Shown here: positions 54,655 to 64,000 of the stretch, one piece after another | How positions within the stretch are numbered: the stretch's first letter is position 1 | Layout: the number at the start of each line of letters is the position of its first letter | Assembly: GCA_016271365.2 (NCBI GenBank) | Contig: CM057450.1 | Coordinates: 1,806,933,967-1,806,997,966, forward strand | Direction of reading: 5' to 3' | Length of the DNA: 64,000 bases | DNA from: Neoceratodus forsteri | Lineage: Eukaryota > Chordata > Ceratodontiformes > Ceratodontidae | Position numbers and translations under genes: made by a program | The notes under the pieces: model-generated | Database searches by the model: none | What the model was told of the DNA's origin: nothing | Seen by the model: only the letters and a program-made list of their open reading frames with translations

Positions 54655-56187
54655 CTGGGCAGCAGTCCTTGTCAACAGCTGGGCTCTGGCCTTTTTATAG
54701 CCAACGCTCTTTTCAAAGTGGAGCTCTTCCTTTTTTGGCGCCTCTGCGTCTATGGCTGGCAACTCTTTTCCTCTGCGGCTATGACTGCCGACTGCCTCCT
54801 TGTTGCGACAACTGCCGCCAAAATCTTTGGCTGCAGCCACGGCTGCCGAGAATCCCCCCATCCAGTCTGGCAGTAGTCCTTGTTAGCAGCTGGGATGCTG
54901 TGATTTTTTTTTTTTTTTTAAAAAGAGAGCCTGCAAGTCATGATTTCTTTCTTTTTCTTTTTTTTTTTTTTTTTTGGTTAAAAAGAGAACACTGTTTCAT
55001 TGAGGTTGTGTTTCCAGGGTGATGATTCTGCAGTCAGGAAGAAGAAAACGTGGAATCTGTTCATATTTTCTTTTAAGTGACTGGGAATACACTGTGACAA
55101 CAGTGCTTTTTTTAATCAGTGTGTATCAATATTCTTACTGTAAGTGGAAAGGCTCCAGCAGAGACAGGAATCAGCAGCGTGTCAGCCTATTTCACTCCAT
55201 TCACTCCTATTGTAAGTAATGGTTCCAATAAACTGGAAGCTGAAATGTGTTGTGTTTTTTTTCTTGACTTTTGTACTTTAACTGGTAGCCTAATAGTCAT
55301 GGTGAAGTGTGGGTGGTTGTTCATTAGGTCACTATGGGGGCGGGTTGGCAGCAGCGAGTTAAGGAAAGAGAGCGATGTTCAGCCGGAGCGGTATCGGTAA
55401 CACCGACAAGGTACAGTGAGAGAGGTGGTATTGTGGAAAGGGCTGGGAGGTGCAACAGGTGTGGAGCATGAGGAGTTGTTGCAAAATCATTTTTAACTTT
55501 TTTTTCATTATTATTTTCACAGGCTGGTTCTTTTCAGGGAGTGATTTCCTCATTTCCATGTTTGAAACTTGTACTTTACCATCACGCTTATCAGGGAGAC
55601 AGTATGATGGTTTTGTACCTTTGATGTTCGGAGGGGGGAGTTGGCTGGATTTGAAAACAGGAGATTCCAGATGCAACTGACTGGCCCTTTTGCATGGATT
55701 ATGCCAGGATTTACCATGCCTGAAAGGTACCAGTCAGTCAGGTTTCAGGATTCTCTGAGCCCATTTTATGATACACAAAATAATGGCACGCTGTAAGCAG
55801 CTCCCGCCTAATGTCTGGACTTTGTAATATGATACAGATGATTCCTGCCATGTCTGGTTTTACATCTGTTTACGGTCACAATATCTTGCCACGTGAGTTT
55901 ATTTCCCGGTACTCCTATGCATCAGTTGTAAGCTATGATCTTTAAAGCTTCCAGTGTGTCTCATTTCTGACCTTTGGAACTTAAGTAAGGAATACTGTGA
56001 TTATCCTAGTTCCTTCATTAATCTCTTTTTCTTTATACTTTCTCTTCATTAGAGATCTCCATTTTTTTCTTGCAGATTTACTTATTTTCCTCTCTGTTTT
56101 TTTATTTTTTTATGTTCTTTATTTTTTTTCTGCATTTTGTCTTGTTTATTTTGTCTGATATTTTGCTCTTTCTGTACATTGCTCTGT
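54655..56187 (+). repeat. Duplication unit A (about 1.5 kb), with empty DIRS site
   Basis: This unit is repeated as 56188-57674 plus 63391-63740. Corresponding points: GATGCTGTGATT at 54894 and 56687, TTTCCAGGGTGATGATT at 55010 and 56828, GATACAGATGATT at 55831 and 57654. It holds one TATA-bearing subrepeat (GGCCTTTTTATAGCC, 54689) and part of another. At 55848-55857 it reads CCATGTCTGG, the uninterrupted version of the DIRS-B insertion site. No coding frame could be assigned. Confidence 0.75.
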
Positions 56188-57674
56188 CTGGCAGCAGTCC
56201 TTATTAACGGCTGGGCTCTGGCCTTTTTATAGCCCAGCCTCTCTCTTCACAGTTGGTGCTCCACCTTTTGTAGCACCCCTGATTGGCTGCCGACTCTTCT
56301 CCTCTGTGTCCATGGCTGCCGACTCTCTTTCTTTGCGGCTATGACCACCGACTGCCCTCTTCTTGTGGCAACTGCCACCAAAATCTTTGGCCACGGCTAC
56401 AGCTACCGAGAACCTCCTGTCCTATCTGGCAGCAGCCCTTGTTAACAGCTCGGCTCTGGCCTTTTTATAGCCCAGCCTCTCTCTCTTCATAATTGGTGCT
56501 CCACCTTTTGTAGCTCCCCTGATTGGCTGCCAACTCTTCTTCTCTGTGTCCATGGCTGACGACTCTTTCTCTTTGCGGCTATGACCGCCAACTGCCCTCT
56601 TCTTGTGGCAACTGCCACCAAAATCTTTGGCTATGGCCACAGAGAGCCTCCCGTCCTGTCTGGCAGCAGTCCTTGTTAGTGGCTGGGATGCTGTGATTTT
56701 TTTTTTTTTTAGAGAGAGCCTGCAGATCATGATTTCTTTCTTTTTTTTTTGTTTTGATTAAAGAGAGAACACTGTTTCATTGAGGATGTGTTTTTGAAGA
56801 GAGAGCGCTGTTTCATTGAGGATGTGTTTCCAGGGTGATGATTTTGCAGTCAGGAGGAAGTAACATGGAATAAGTTTATTTTTTCTTTGAGATGATTGAG
56901 AATATAGTGTGACAACAGTGCTTTTTTTAATCAGTGTGTATCAGTATTCTTACTGTAAGTGGAAAGCCTCCATCAGAGACAGGAATCAGCAGCCTGTCAG
57001 TTTTGTTCACTCCATTCACTCCTATTGTACATAATGGTTCCATTGAACTGGAAGCTGAAGTGTGTTGTGTTTTTTTTTTCTTGACTTTTGTACTTTAACT
57101 GGTAGCCTGATAGCCATGGTGAAATGCGAGTGGGTGTTCATTAGGTCACTACAGAGGGGTTTGGCAGCAGCGAGTTAGGGAGAGAGAGCAATGTTCAGCA
57201 TGAGTGGCATTGGCAACACTGACAAGGTACGAGAGAGGTGGTTTTGTGGAAAAGCTGGGAGGTGTAACAAGTGTGGAGCACGAGGTGTTGCAAACTCATT
57301 TTTAACTTTTTTTTCATCATTATTTTTAGAGGCTTGTTCTTTTGAGGGAGCAGTTTCCCCTCTTCCATGTTTGACACTCTTGCTTTACCATTGCACTTAG
57401 CGGGGAGGCAGTATTGTGGTTTTGTACCTTTGATGTTCGGGGTGTCAGATGGATTTGAAAGCAGGAGATTCCAGATGCGACTGGCTGGTACCTTTTGTGT
57501 GGGTTATGCCAGGGTTTACTACGGCTGAAAGGTACCAGTCAGTCAGGTTTCTGGATTCTTGGAGCCCATTGTATGATCCAGTTTTATTCCAACTGGAACA
57601 AATTAATGGCCCACTTTAAGCAGCTCCCTCCTAATATCTGGATTTTGTAACATGATACAGATGATTTTTGCCAT
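56188..57674 (+). repeat. Duplication unit B, left part, with three TATA-type subrepeats
   Basis: CTGGCAGCAG starts subrepeats at 56188, 56426 and 56660 (period about 236 bp). The first two contain CTGGCCTTTTTATAGCCCAG (56217 and 56455), CTCCACCTTTTGTAGC and CTGCCACCAAAATCTTTGGC. The remainder parallels unit A with scattered differences. It is interrupted at 57674 by DIRS-B. Promoter activity is inference from the TATA box and the tandem arrangement. Confidence 0.7.
57485..57539. repeat. Short foldback core shared with the 48541 MITE
   Basis: CTGGTACCTTTT (57485) and GAAAGGTACCAG (ending 57539) are inverted. The interior GTGTGGGTTATGCCAGGGTT matches the MITE core GTGTGGGTTATGCTGGGATT at 48565. 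Unit A has the same element near 55680-55730 with changes. Confidence 0.6.
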
Positions 57675-57685
57675 TTCAAACATGA

Positions 57686-57832
57686 AGTCTTGCTGTGTAC
57701 TGACATTATGCAGTTAGCCCCAGCACTTGAACTGCTCCAGAGAGGAAAGAGTTAACTCTATGCCAGAGCATAGAACGTTGAGCTTGAGCTCGGTTCAGAA
57801 CTCTGTCTGCTGCACTTTGAAGTGTAACCGTC
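57686..57832 (+). repeat. DIRS-B left inverted terminal repeat
   Basis: 147 bp from AGTCTTGCTGTGTACTGACA to the GAAGTGTAACCGTCA region. Its complement at 63204-63350 differs at roughly a dozen positions by eye. Confidence 0.9.
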
Positions 57833-58225
57833 AAATTCTTCACTCCGCGTAACTGAACAGTCGTTCCAGAGATTTCTCCTTCGCTAAAGGTTCGGTCCAT
57901 TTAAAAAAGTTGGTTTATACTTCTATTTTTTTATTTATTTCAGTTTAGCTCCCTGTCTGCAATACAGTAAGTACATAAGTAGTCAACTAGTGCGGAATTT
58001 TTTTGTGGAAGTTGTAAAAAATGTATTTCAACCAGTTCGACTGAACCGGTTGTCTGTATCTTGCCTGTGTATTTTTCTTTAGCTGAATTTAGTGTGAGGT
58101 ACAGGTCCTTATCGGTTCTAAAAAAAAATGTGTTTTATCGTTTTTTTTTCCAACACCCGTAACACGGTTGGGAACCAATAAGGGAGTCTTCCCTGGCAGT
58201 TGCCATAAAAAGGGCAAGTTTTAGG

Positions 58226-59845
58226 ATGGCTTCATCTGACAAACCCAAGAGAAAAACCGGGCCCATTAGGTTTCAACACTGCAGTGATTGTGGTGAGGCC
58301 TTTACTAAGGCCGATCCCCACACCACCTGTGTTTACTGTCTGGGTTTTGACCACCTGGAGTCAGACTGCCAAATTTGTAAAAAAATTTCCCTAAAGCCAC
58401 CCTGGATAAATGATTGGGCAGGCTTAGGGAAAAGGAGGCTGAGAAGTCCGCTGACCCAGATGGCCATCCCGGTTCGGTTCCGACCAAACCTGAGGGAGTG
58501 CCCACTGACCTGGGCAAGACTCCCTTAGGCAAATGGAGAGCCGATCCTGAGGGGTTGGTTCTGGCAAAAAGAAAAAAGGAAGAGAAATTGTCCAGTTCAG
58601 ATCCAGAACCACATCGTCCAACCGCTGAAGAAATTGCCAGGGCAATTAGTACAGTTGAATCACTTTGTTCGGTTCTGACTGATCCGATGCCTCCCAGTAG
58701 GCATTTGGTTTGGTCGATTCCTCTGGTTCAGGATTATTCCCCTGAAGACTATTATGAACCGGACTTGGAGAGGGATGAAGATTATGATGATGATGATGAT
58801 GATGGTGTGGAAGGTCTGAATGAGCCCATAGAACCGGACATCTCCCCAGACAGGCCTTCTGGTGTTTCCCCTCCTAGGCTTTCTGAGTTTCCTTCCTACT
58901 TTATGTTCTACAAAAAAGTGGCAGAAACCTTCCAGCTCCCTCTGGATGAAACTGTTGAGGAGCCTGACTATGTGGAGATGATGGACATCCCAAAGTCCAA
59001 GAGACTGTCTTTTTCCCCTTCACAAATTCTTTGGGAAACACACACTGAAGTTACTTAAGACTCCAAATTCTTTACTTCCTGTGGACAGGTGAATGGACAA
59101 GAGGTATATGTTGTCAGGCCCAGGTATGGAGTACTTGTACCAGCAATGCAGCCATGATTGGGTTGTGCAGGCTGCAGCCTGTGATAAGGCTAACATACCC
59201 TTGGCTTCACACACCCCAGATAAAGACTCCAGGAAGTTGGATGCCATGGCAAAGAAACAGTACATGGCATCTTCCTTGGGACTCAGGCAGGCTAACTATA
59301 TGGCCTACATAGCCAGATACCAGAAGTCCAGATGGGATACTGTTCTGGAACTAGCTAAACAGGCTTACCCCCAACTTGCCAAGGAGCTGGAGGAGGTGAT
59401 TGTTGATGGGATTGAGGCATCAAAAATCCAGTTTCATGTTGCTTTGTACTCCAATAATGTGTCATCAAGAGTCATGGCTACATCTGTAGCTCATCGGAGA
59501 CTAGCTTGGCTCAGATGTACTAGCCTATTACAGGACACGCAGGCTAAGGCCATGGATTTCCCTGTTGTTGAGAATTCTCTGTTTGGGGAGCAGCCAGAGA
59601 ATTATATGATAAAGATGGATGAGTACAGGACCACCTACAGGAGTGCACAAGCCAAGGAAAGGCAGACAACTCCTCAGAACCAGCAGGCTAGGGGCAGGGA
59701 CAGGCCTTTTCACATGCCTTTCTACCAGGCACAGGCCTCCTCTCATTTTTCCCAGTGGGGGTTCTTCAGAGGGAAAGGCAGAAGGGGAATGAGCAGGGCT
59801 GCATCCTCTTCTCAGCCTAAGGCTCCTGCCAAGCAGACACCCTGA
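58226..59845 (+). pseudogene. DIRS-B gag-like protein, frames broken twice
   Basis: Starts MASSDKPKRKTGPIRF with a zinc-ribbon-like motif: CSDC, KADPHTTCVYC, H, then CQIC (residues about 16-50). The frame changes near 58400. Next comes a Lys-rich then acidic region (an Asp run from GAT repeats at 58780-58805), PSYFMFYKKVAETFQLPLDE (58885) and YVEMMDIPKSKRLSF. It changes again near 59030 to the C-terminal 250-codon frame (59093-59845), with AYIARYQKSRWDTVLELAKQ, VALYSNNVSSRVMATSVAHR and a basic Gly/Arg end (FFRGKGRRGMSRA). The role is nucleocapsid-like; details are inferred from position. Confidence 0.8.
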
Positions 59846-59846
59846 T

Positions 59847-61906
59847 GTGTCAGCCCAGGTTGACTTCCCCAATTCCTGTAGGAGGCAGGCTAGCTTACTA
59901 CTTCCAGGACTGGAAGTCTGTTACCTCAGACAAATAAGTCCTGGAGGTAGTAAGCCAGGGACTGGCCCTCAGCTTCAAAAAATTTCCAAAACTGAGGGTC
60001 AGGTCCTTTCCACCTGCAAACATCTCCAAAACCATTGCCCTATAGACAGAGGTTTCATCTCTGCTGGCTCTCAGAGCCATAGAGTTTCTACACTTCACAG
60101 GTACAAAGGTCTGTATTCCAGATACTTCCTTACCCCCAAAAAACAGGGGAGTGGCGGCCCATCCTAGACTTAAGATACCTAAATAAGCACCTACTAAAGC
60201 CAAACTTCAAAATGGTGACTGGGAATAATTTTTCCCTCCCTAAAGCCAGGGGACTTGCTAGCCTCCCTGGACCTAAAGGATGCCTACTTTCACATTCCCA
60301 TCATGTGCTCCCACAGAAAGTACCTCAGGTTCAAACTGCCTTCAGGCCATTACCAGTTCAAAGCAATGCTCTTCATCCTAACATCAGCTCTGAGGGTGTT
60401 TACAAAATGCCTAGCAGTAGTGGTAGTAGCCTTTCTAAGGAGGCAGAACATCTCCATATTCCCATACTTGGACGACTTTGCACATTGTAGGTCAGTCTCC
60501 AGACCAAGTCAAGTCAGATTTACAGGTGACCCAACAAGTGCTTACTTCTCTAGGATTCCTCCTCAGTCTTCCCAAATCAGTTCTCGAACCAGTGCAACTC
60601 TTAACCTTCATGGGGTAGAGATGGATACTGTCAAAGCAAGAGCCTTTCTCCCTTTGGCAAGGGTAAAGGCCATTATAGAGCTGGCTTCCTCTTTCCATCT
60701 TCTGGCGTCTCAGCCAGCAAGGCATTTCCTTCAACTCCTGGGCCACATGGTAGCTTCAACTGCAGTGGTCCAAGGGCCAGGTTTCAGATGAGGGACATCC
60801 AGTTCCATTTGAGGGCTTTTTGATCTCAGAAAAAAGATCCTCTAACCAAGCTTATTCCAGTGATTCAGACCGTGATCCAAGCTCTCGAATGGTGGTTGGA
60901 TCAGGACAACCTCAGACAAGAAGTCTCATTCATCACTCAGTCTCTTTCTGTGGTTCTAACCACGGATGCTTCTCTCCTGGGGTGGGGAGCTTACCTGGGA
61001 GCTCTCACAGCTCAGGGATTGTGGCCCCCTCAGGAGTCTCTTCTCCACATCAATCTTCTGGAGCTCAGGGCAGTGTACCTGGCTCTGCAAGCCTTCTCGG
61101 AATCAGTACAGAACAAGGTGGTTCAGGTCAGGACAGACAACACCACCACCGTGTGGTACATCAGCAAGCAGGGAGGCACTCAGTCTATGGCCTTGTGCAC
61201 AGAAGCCATGACATTATGGTCCCTGGCTTATTCTCTACAGACCTCTCTGCTAGCAGTCCACTTTCCAGGGAAGGACAGTGTTCTAGTAGATGCATTGAGC
61301 AGGATTTCCCAGGGCCATCATGAGTGGTCCATGGACCCCCTAGTGTTAAAAGTGATCTTTTCAAGGTGGGGCATTCCAGAGATAGATCTCTTTGCATCCC
61401 CCAGACAATCACCAACTTCCTCTCTTCTGTTGCAGACCCCCAGTCTTGGGTTCATTTCCTCTGGATGCTCTAATTCTGGATTGGGAAGGGAAATTTCTGT
61501 ATGCCTTCCCTCCTTTTCCTCTACTGCTCAAAGTCCTGGTCAAGATAAGGTCACAATCTTGCAAAGTGATCCTGATTGCTCCAAACTGGGCCAGCCAGCC
61601 TTGGTATCCCCTGTTGCTGTCCCTAGCAGTCCATCTTCCCCTATTTCTTCCCAGGAATCACAACCTGTTAACCTCCTCTCAGGGGAGGATCTGGTACTCC
61701 AACCTTCTGTCTCTCAATCTCAAGGCATGGCTCTTGAAGAAATAGAATATGCAAATTTGCATCTGTCTCAAGGGTTCTGGACATTCTCAAAGCCTCTCAA
61801 AAATCTGCCACTAGAAAAACTTATAACTCCAAATGGAAAAGATTCAGCATTTGGTGTTCCAAGAAGCATGTATCCCCAGATACTGCTGACTTGTCTACAG
61901 TTCTAG
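59847..61906 (+). pseudogene. DIRS-B reverse transcriptase and RNase H
   Basis: RT: SLDLKDAYFHIPIMCSHRKY (60261), LRFKLPSGHYQFKAM (60321) and FPYLDDF (60459-60479; YLDD at 60465-60476 is the catalytic box). RNase H in the frame 60860-61906: VLTTDASLLGWGAYLG (60954, Asp), INLLELRAVYLALQ (61050, Glu), VRTDNTTTVWYISKQGG (61127, Asp) and GKDSVLVDALSRISQG (61270, Asp), so all four acidic residues are present. The region after it (LFASPRQSPT, then LFCCRPPVLGSFPLDALI in another frame at 61420) is a conserved DIRS segment. Frameshifts lie near 60180, 60530, 60800 and 61410. Confidence 0.85.
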
Positions 61907-62781
61907 ATTACATGGTTCATCTTAATGGCCTAGGCCTCAGACCAGCTACCCTCAAAATACACTTGTCAGCTGCTTCTGCTTTTCTGTCAGTGGGAAAGCC
62001 CTCCTCACTGGCATTTCATCCTGTTTTCTGTAAATTCTTCAAAGGATTACTTCATACCAATCCCCCCTTTAGGGATCCTACTCCTGCTTGGGATCTTAAT
62101 GTGTGCATTGCTCCACTTATGCAACCGCCTTTTCAGCCTTTGTCCTCAGCAGAGCTTAAGTACTTGACTTAGAAAACTGTGTTCCTGGCAGCTATTACCT
62201 CTGCCAGGCGTATCGGTGAACTGCAAGCTCTGTCAGTGAAGCCTGATTTTATCTCATTCCATAGAGATAAGGTGGTCCTTAGAACCAACAGGAGGTTCTT
62301 ACCCAAAGTGGTTTCAGATTTTCATCTGAACCAATCCATGTCTCTTCCTGTATTCTTCACTAATCATTCTTCTTCAGGAGAGAGAAGATTACACAGTTTG
62401 GATGTTAAGAGGGCTCTTAACTATTACATTGAGCATACTAAGGCTCTTAGGTTTGACTCCCTCCAGTTGTTCCTCACTTATGGTGAAGTGGGGAAAGGCA
62501 AACCTGCTACAAAGAGAACTATTGCCAGGTGGATTGTTTCTTGTATACAATTCTGCTATGAGAAGCTAGGCAAAGTACCCCCCTCAGGCCTGAGGGCTCA
62601 TTCGTCTAGAGGTACAGCTGCTTCTCTGGCTGCTGTCAGAGATATACCTTTATTAGAGATATGCAAAGCAACCACCTGGAAAACAGTCCATACATTCACC
62701 AAGCATTACGCTCTGGATATCCAGGCTAGGAGTGATGCTAGGTTTGGTACAGCAGCACTGCAGAGCCTATTCCCAAAATAG
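61891..62781 (+). pseudogene. DIRS-B tyrosine recombinase, one stop before the catalytic domain
   Basis: The N-terminal core-binding part is in the frame 61891-62172 (YMVHLNGLGLRPATLKIHLS, FKGLLHTNPPFRDP). A TAG at 62170-62172 in KYLT-stop-KTV interrupts it. The catalytic part (62179-62781, 200 codons) is open. It has SARRIGEL with Arg11, then AHSSRG with His141 and Arg144, WKTVHTFTKHYAL with Trp167 and His171, and the nucleophile Tyr177 (numbering from 62179). All residues of the R-HxxR-(H/W)-Y set are present. The enzyme joins the circular DNA to the target. Compared with DIRS-A, which lost this region, the domain is intact. Confidence 0.85.
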
Positions 62782-62820
62782 GTTTGATACCCTCCTCCAT
62801 GGAGGTACTGATTGATAGTC

Positions 62821-62921
62821 TGCATAATGTCAGAATACAGCAAGACTTTGTGTTGTTTGAAGAAAAAATTACTCACCTTAGTAATTGTGTTTCTTCTAAT
62901 GGAGTCTTGCTGTATTCTGAC
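62821..62921. repeat. DIRS-B internal complementary region
   Basis: GTCAGAATACAGCAAGACT (62830) and AGTCTTGCTGTATTCTGAC (ending 62921) form a perfect inverted pair. Between them lies AAAAATTACTCACCTTAGTA, the complement of the right terminal extension (63365-63390). The left half matches the complement of the left end. It is diagnostic for DIRS replication. Confidence 0.9.
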
Positions 62922-63203
62922 CTTCCTCCCTACCTCCTCTCTCAGAACCTGTTTTTTGGGAAGTGGGCTGGTAGGTGCAGTGTTGCACCTCAGTGGTGTA
63001 CTTGGCACTCTCCCCTCTTTAGTCGGGGGAGTGGGTTATTTATATGTTTTGGTAATTATTTTGTTCACTACCTGGTTTTTGGTTTTGGATTTCTCGACTT
63101 GAGTCTTTTGGGGATCCAAAATATTTGGTTGCCTTTTTGGCTAGTAAATTTTACAATTTCCACATAGTGGGGGTAGTTAGTTAGTGTTAGCTCATAAGAA
63201 TCT

Positions 63204-63390
63204 GACAGTTACACTTCAAAGTGCAGCAGACAGAGGTTTGAACCTAGCTCGAGCTCAACGTCCTATGCTCTGGCATGGAGTTAACTCTTTCCTCTCTGGA
63301 GCAGTTCAAGTGCTGGGGCTAACTGCATAATGTTAGAATACAGCAAGACTCCATTAGAAGAAACACAATTACTGAGGTGAGTAATTTTTT
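63204..63390 (+). repeat. DIRS-B right inverted terminal repeat and extension
   Basis: 63204-63350 is the complement of 57686-57832. 63351-63390 (CCATTAGAAGAAACACAATT ... GTAATTTTTT) is the extension that pairs with the internal complementary region. Confidence 0.9.
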
Positions 63391-64000
63391 CATCTGGTAT
63401 TATATTTGAACATGGTCACAATATCTTGCCACCTGAGTTTATTTCCCAGGACTTCTGTGCATCAGTTGTAAGCCATGATCTTTAAAGTTCCAGTGTGTCT
63501 TATTTCTGACCTTAGGAACTTCATTAACGAATACTGTGGCTAGCCTAGTTCCTTCATTGATCTCTTTTTCTTTATACTTTCCCTTCATTAGAGATCTCCA
63601 TTTTTGTTTCTTGCAGATTTACTTATTTTCCTCTCTGACTTTTTATTTATTTTTTTATGTTCTTTATTTTTTTCCTGCATTTTGTCTTGTTTATTTTGTC
63701 TAATATTTTGTTCTTTCTGCACATTTTTCAGTTGTGCCCCTTTACAAGTACATAGCTTTACTGTATCTTTTTCACATTTCCTGCCAGCATCTAAATTCTC
63801 TGTTTTATTAGGTTATTCTACTAGTTTTTCACTTTCGCCTTCTTCTTGTCTATCTACAGTATTTGTTCTGTAATTTTCCACATCTGACTATCATTAGTTT
63901 TCCCCCATCTTCTGATGGGTTTTTTTTCCTTCTTCTAACTGCAGTTCCCTTTCCTCAGCCCCTAGAGTTAATAGTGACACCATTTGACGAAAAAGATTTT
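63391..64000 (+). repeat. Duplication unit B, right part, then unassigned
   Basis: CATCTGG at 63391 continues unit B. CATGGTCACAATATCTTGCC matches unit A at 55878 (GGTCACAATATCTTGCC), and the similarity runs to about 63725 (CTTTCTGCACATT, parallel to 56168). Beyond that, T-rich sequence without recognised features runs to the window end. Confidence 0.7.

Larger units (their letters stand above)
57675..63390 (+). mobile_element. DIRS-B, structurally complete tyrosine-recombinase retrotransposon
   Basis: In order: left ITR (57686-57832), leader, gag (58226-59845), RT and RNase H (59847-61906), tyrosine recombinase (61891-62781), internal complementary region (62821-62921) and right ITR (63204-63350) with a terminal extension to 63390. 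DIRS elements reverse-transcribe through a circular intermediate and integrate by recombinase, without an integrase and typically without long target duplications. The ends are fixed by comparison with the empty site in unit A (CCAT|GTCTGG there, CCAT ... CATCTGG here). Frameshifts in gag and pol and one stop before the recombinase show that it is not autonomous now. Confidence 0.9.

Noticed and set aside
54655..57674. Pair of LTRs from a retrovirus-like element
   Set aside because: The two copies are adjacent with no internal region. I see no TG...CA ends, primer-binding site or gag-pol, so tandem duplication is the simpler reading.
1..64000. Search for a cellular gene, operon or defence system
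   Set aside because: Every coding signal I could recognise belongs to a retrotransposon family. The remaining stretches lack motifs on either strand.

Overview
The window reads as non-genic DNA from a large, transposon-rich vertebrate genome. I found no host exon, no operon-like layout and no bacterial gene. The element mix is tyrosine-recombinase (DIRS) retrotransposons, Penelope-like elements (PLEs) with GIY-YIG domains, CR1, L2-like, RTE and L1 LINEs, V-SINE-like and CORE-SINE-like retroposons, and small foldback DNA elements. That mix, and CR1 3' ends with the usual tail (GGGCAGACTGG ... CTTATCTGCC), fits an amphibian or another non-mammalian vertebrate. The species assignment is inference.

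Layout. 1-7267: a plus-strand LINE ('LINE A') split by a V-SINE-like element (786-1228), an antisense RTE LINE (1456-5344) and a PLE-derived foldback (6655-6920). 7268-9985: two LINE 3' fragments, a tRNA-like gene (8573-8643) and a second V-SINE copy. 10386-16980: an L2-like LINE broken by a CORE-SINE (10945-11173) and a CR1 LINE (12476-16195) that carries an SGNH-esterase ORF1. 16981-21345: decayed gag-like and LINE fragments. 21346-23505: left terminal repeat and gag of a DIRS element ('DIRS-A'). 23506-34990: L1 ORF1, GC-rich hairpin repeats, an alternating-orientation satellite, a 4-kb palindrome built around a PLE end, an antisense CR1 and a PLE terminal repeat.

34991-48254: a truncated LINE, a hAT-like MITE with a perfect 8-bp target duplication, and an antisense PLE. 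That PLE is split by a 5.4-kb plus-strand LINE with tandem promoter-like repeats, a 2A-like peptide motif and a 7-bp target duplication. After it comes the right half of a DIRS-A element. The two DIRS-A halves (21346-23505 and 44841-48254) are collinear and of the same family, so they may be one element blown apart by about 21 kb of later insertions.

48541-53520: a MITE and an antisense CR1 with ORF1 and ORF2. 53680-64000: a 590-bp SINE-like retroposon with target duplications, then a duplicated sequence with TATA-bearing subrepeats. The second copy of that duplication is interrupted by a structurally complete 5.7-kb DIRS element ('DIRS-B', 57675-63390), and the first copy keeps the empty insertion site. 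DIRS-B has both inverted terminal repeats, the internal complementary region, gag, RT, RNase H and a tyrosine recombinase with all catalytic residues, although frameshifts break its gag and pol.

Nothing here encodes a cellular pathway. The genes work together only as parts of self-replicating elements and their parasites: both SINE families end in tails resembling one of the LINEs, and the nesting order gives a relative insertion history.
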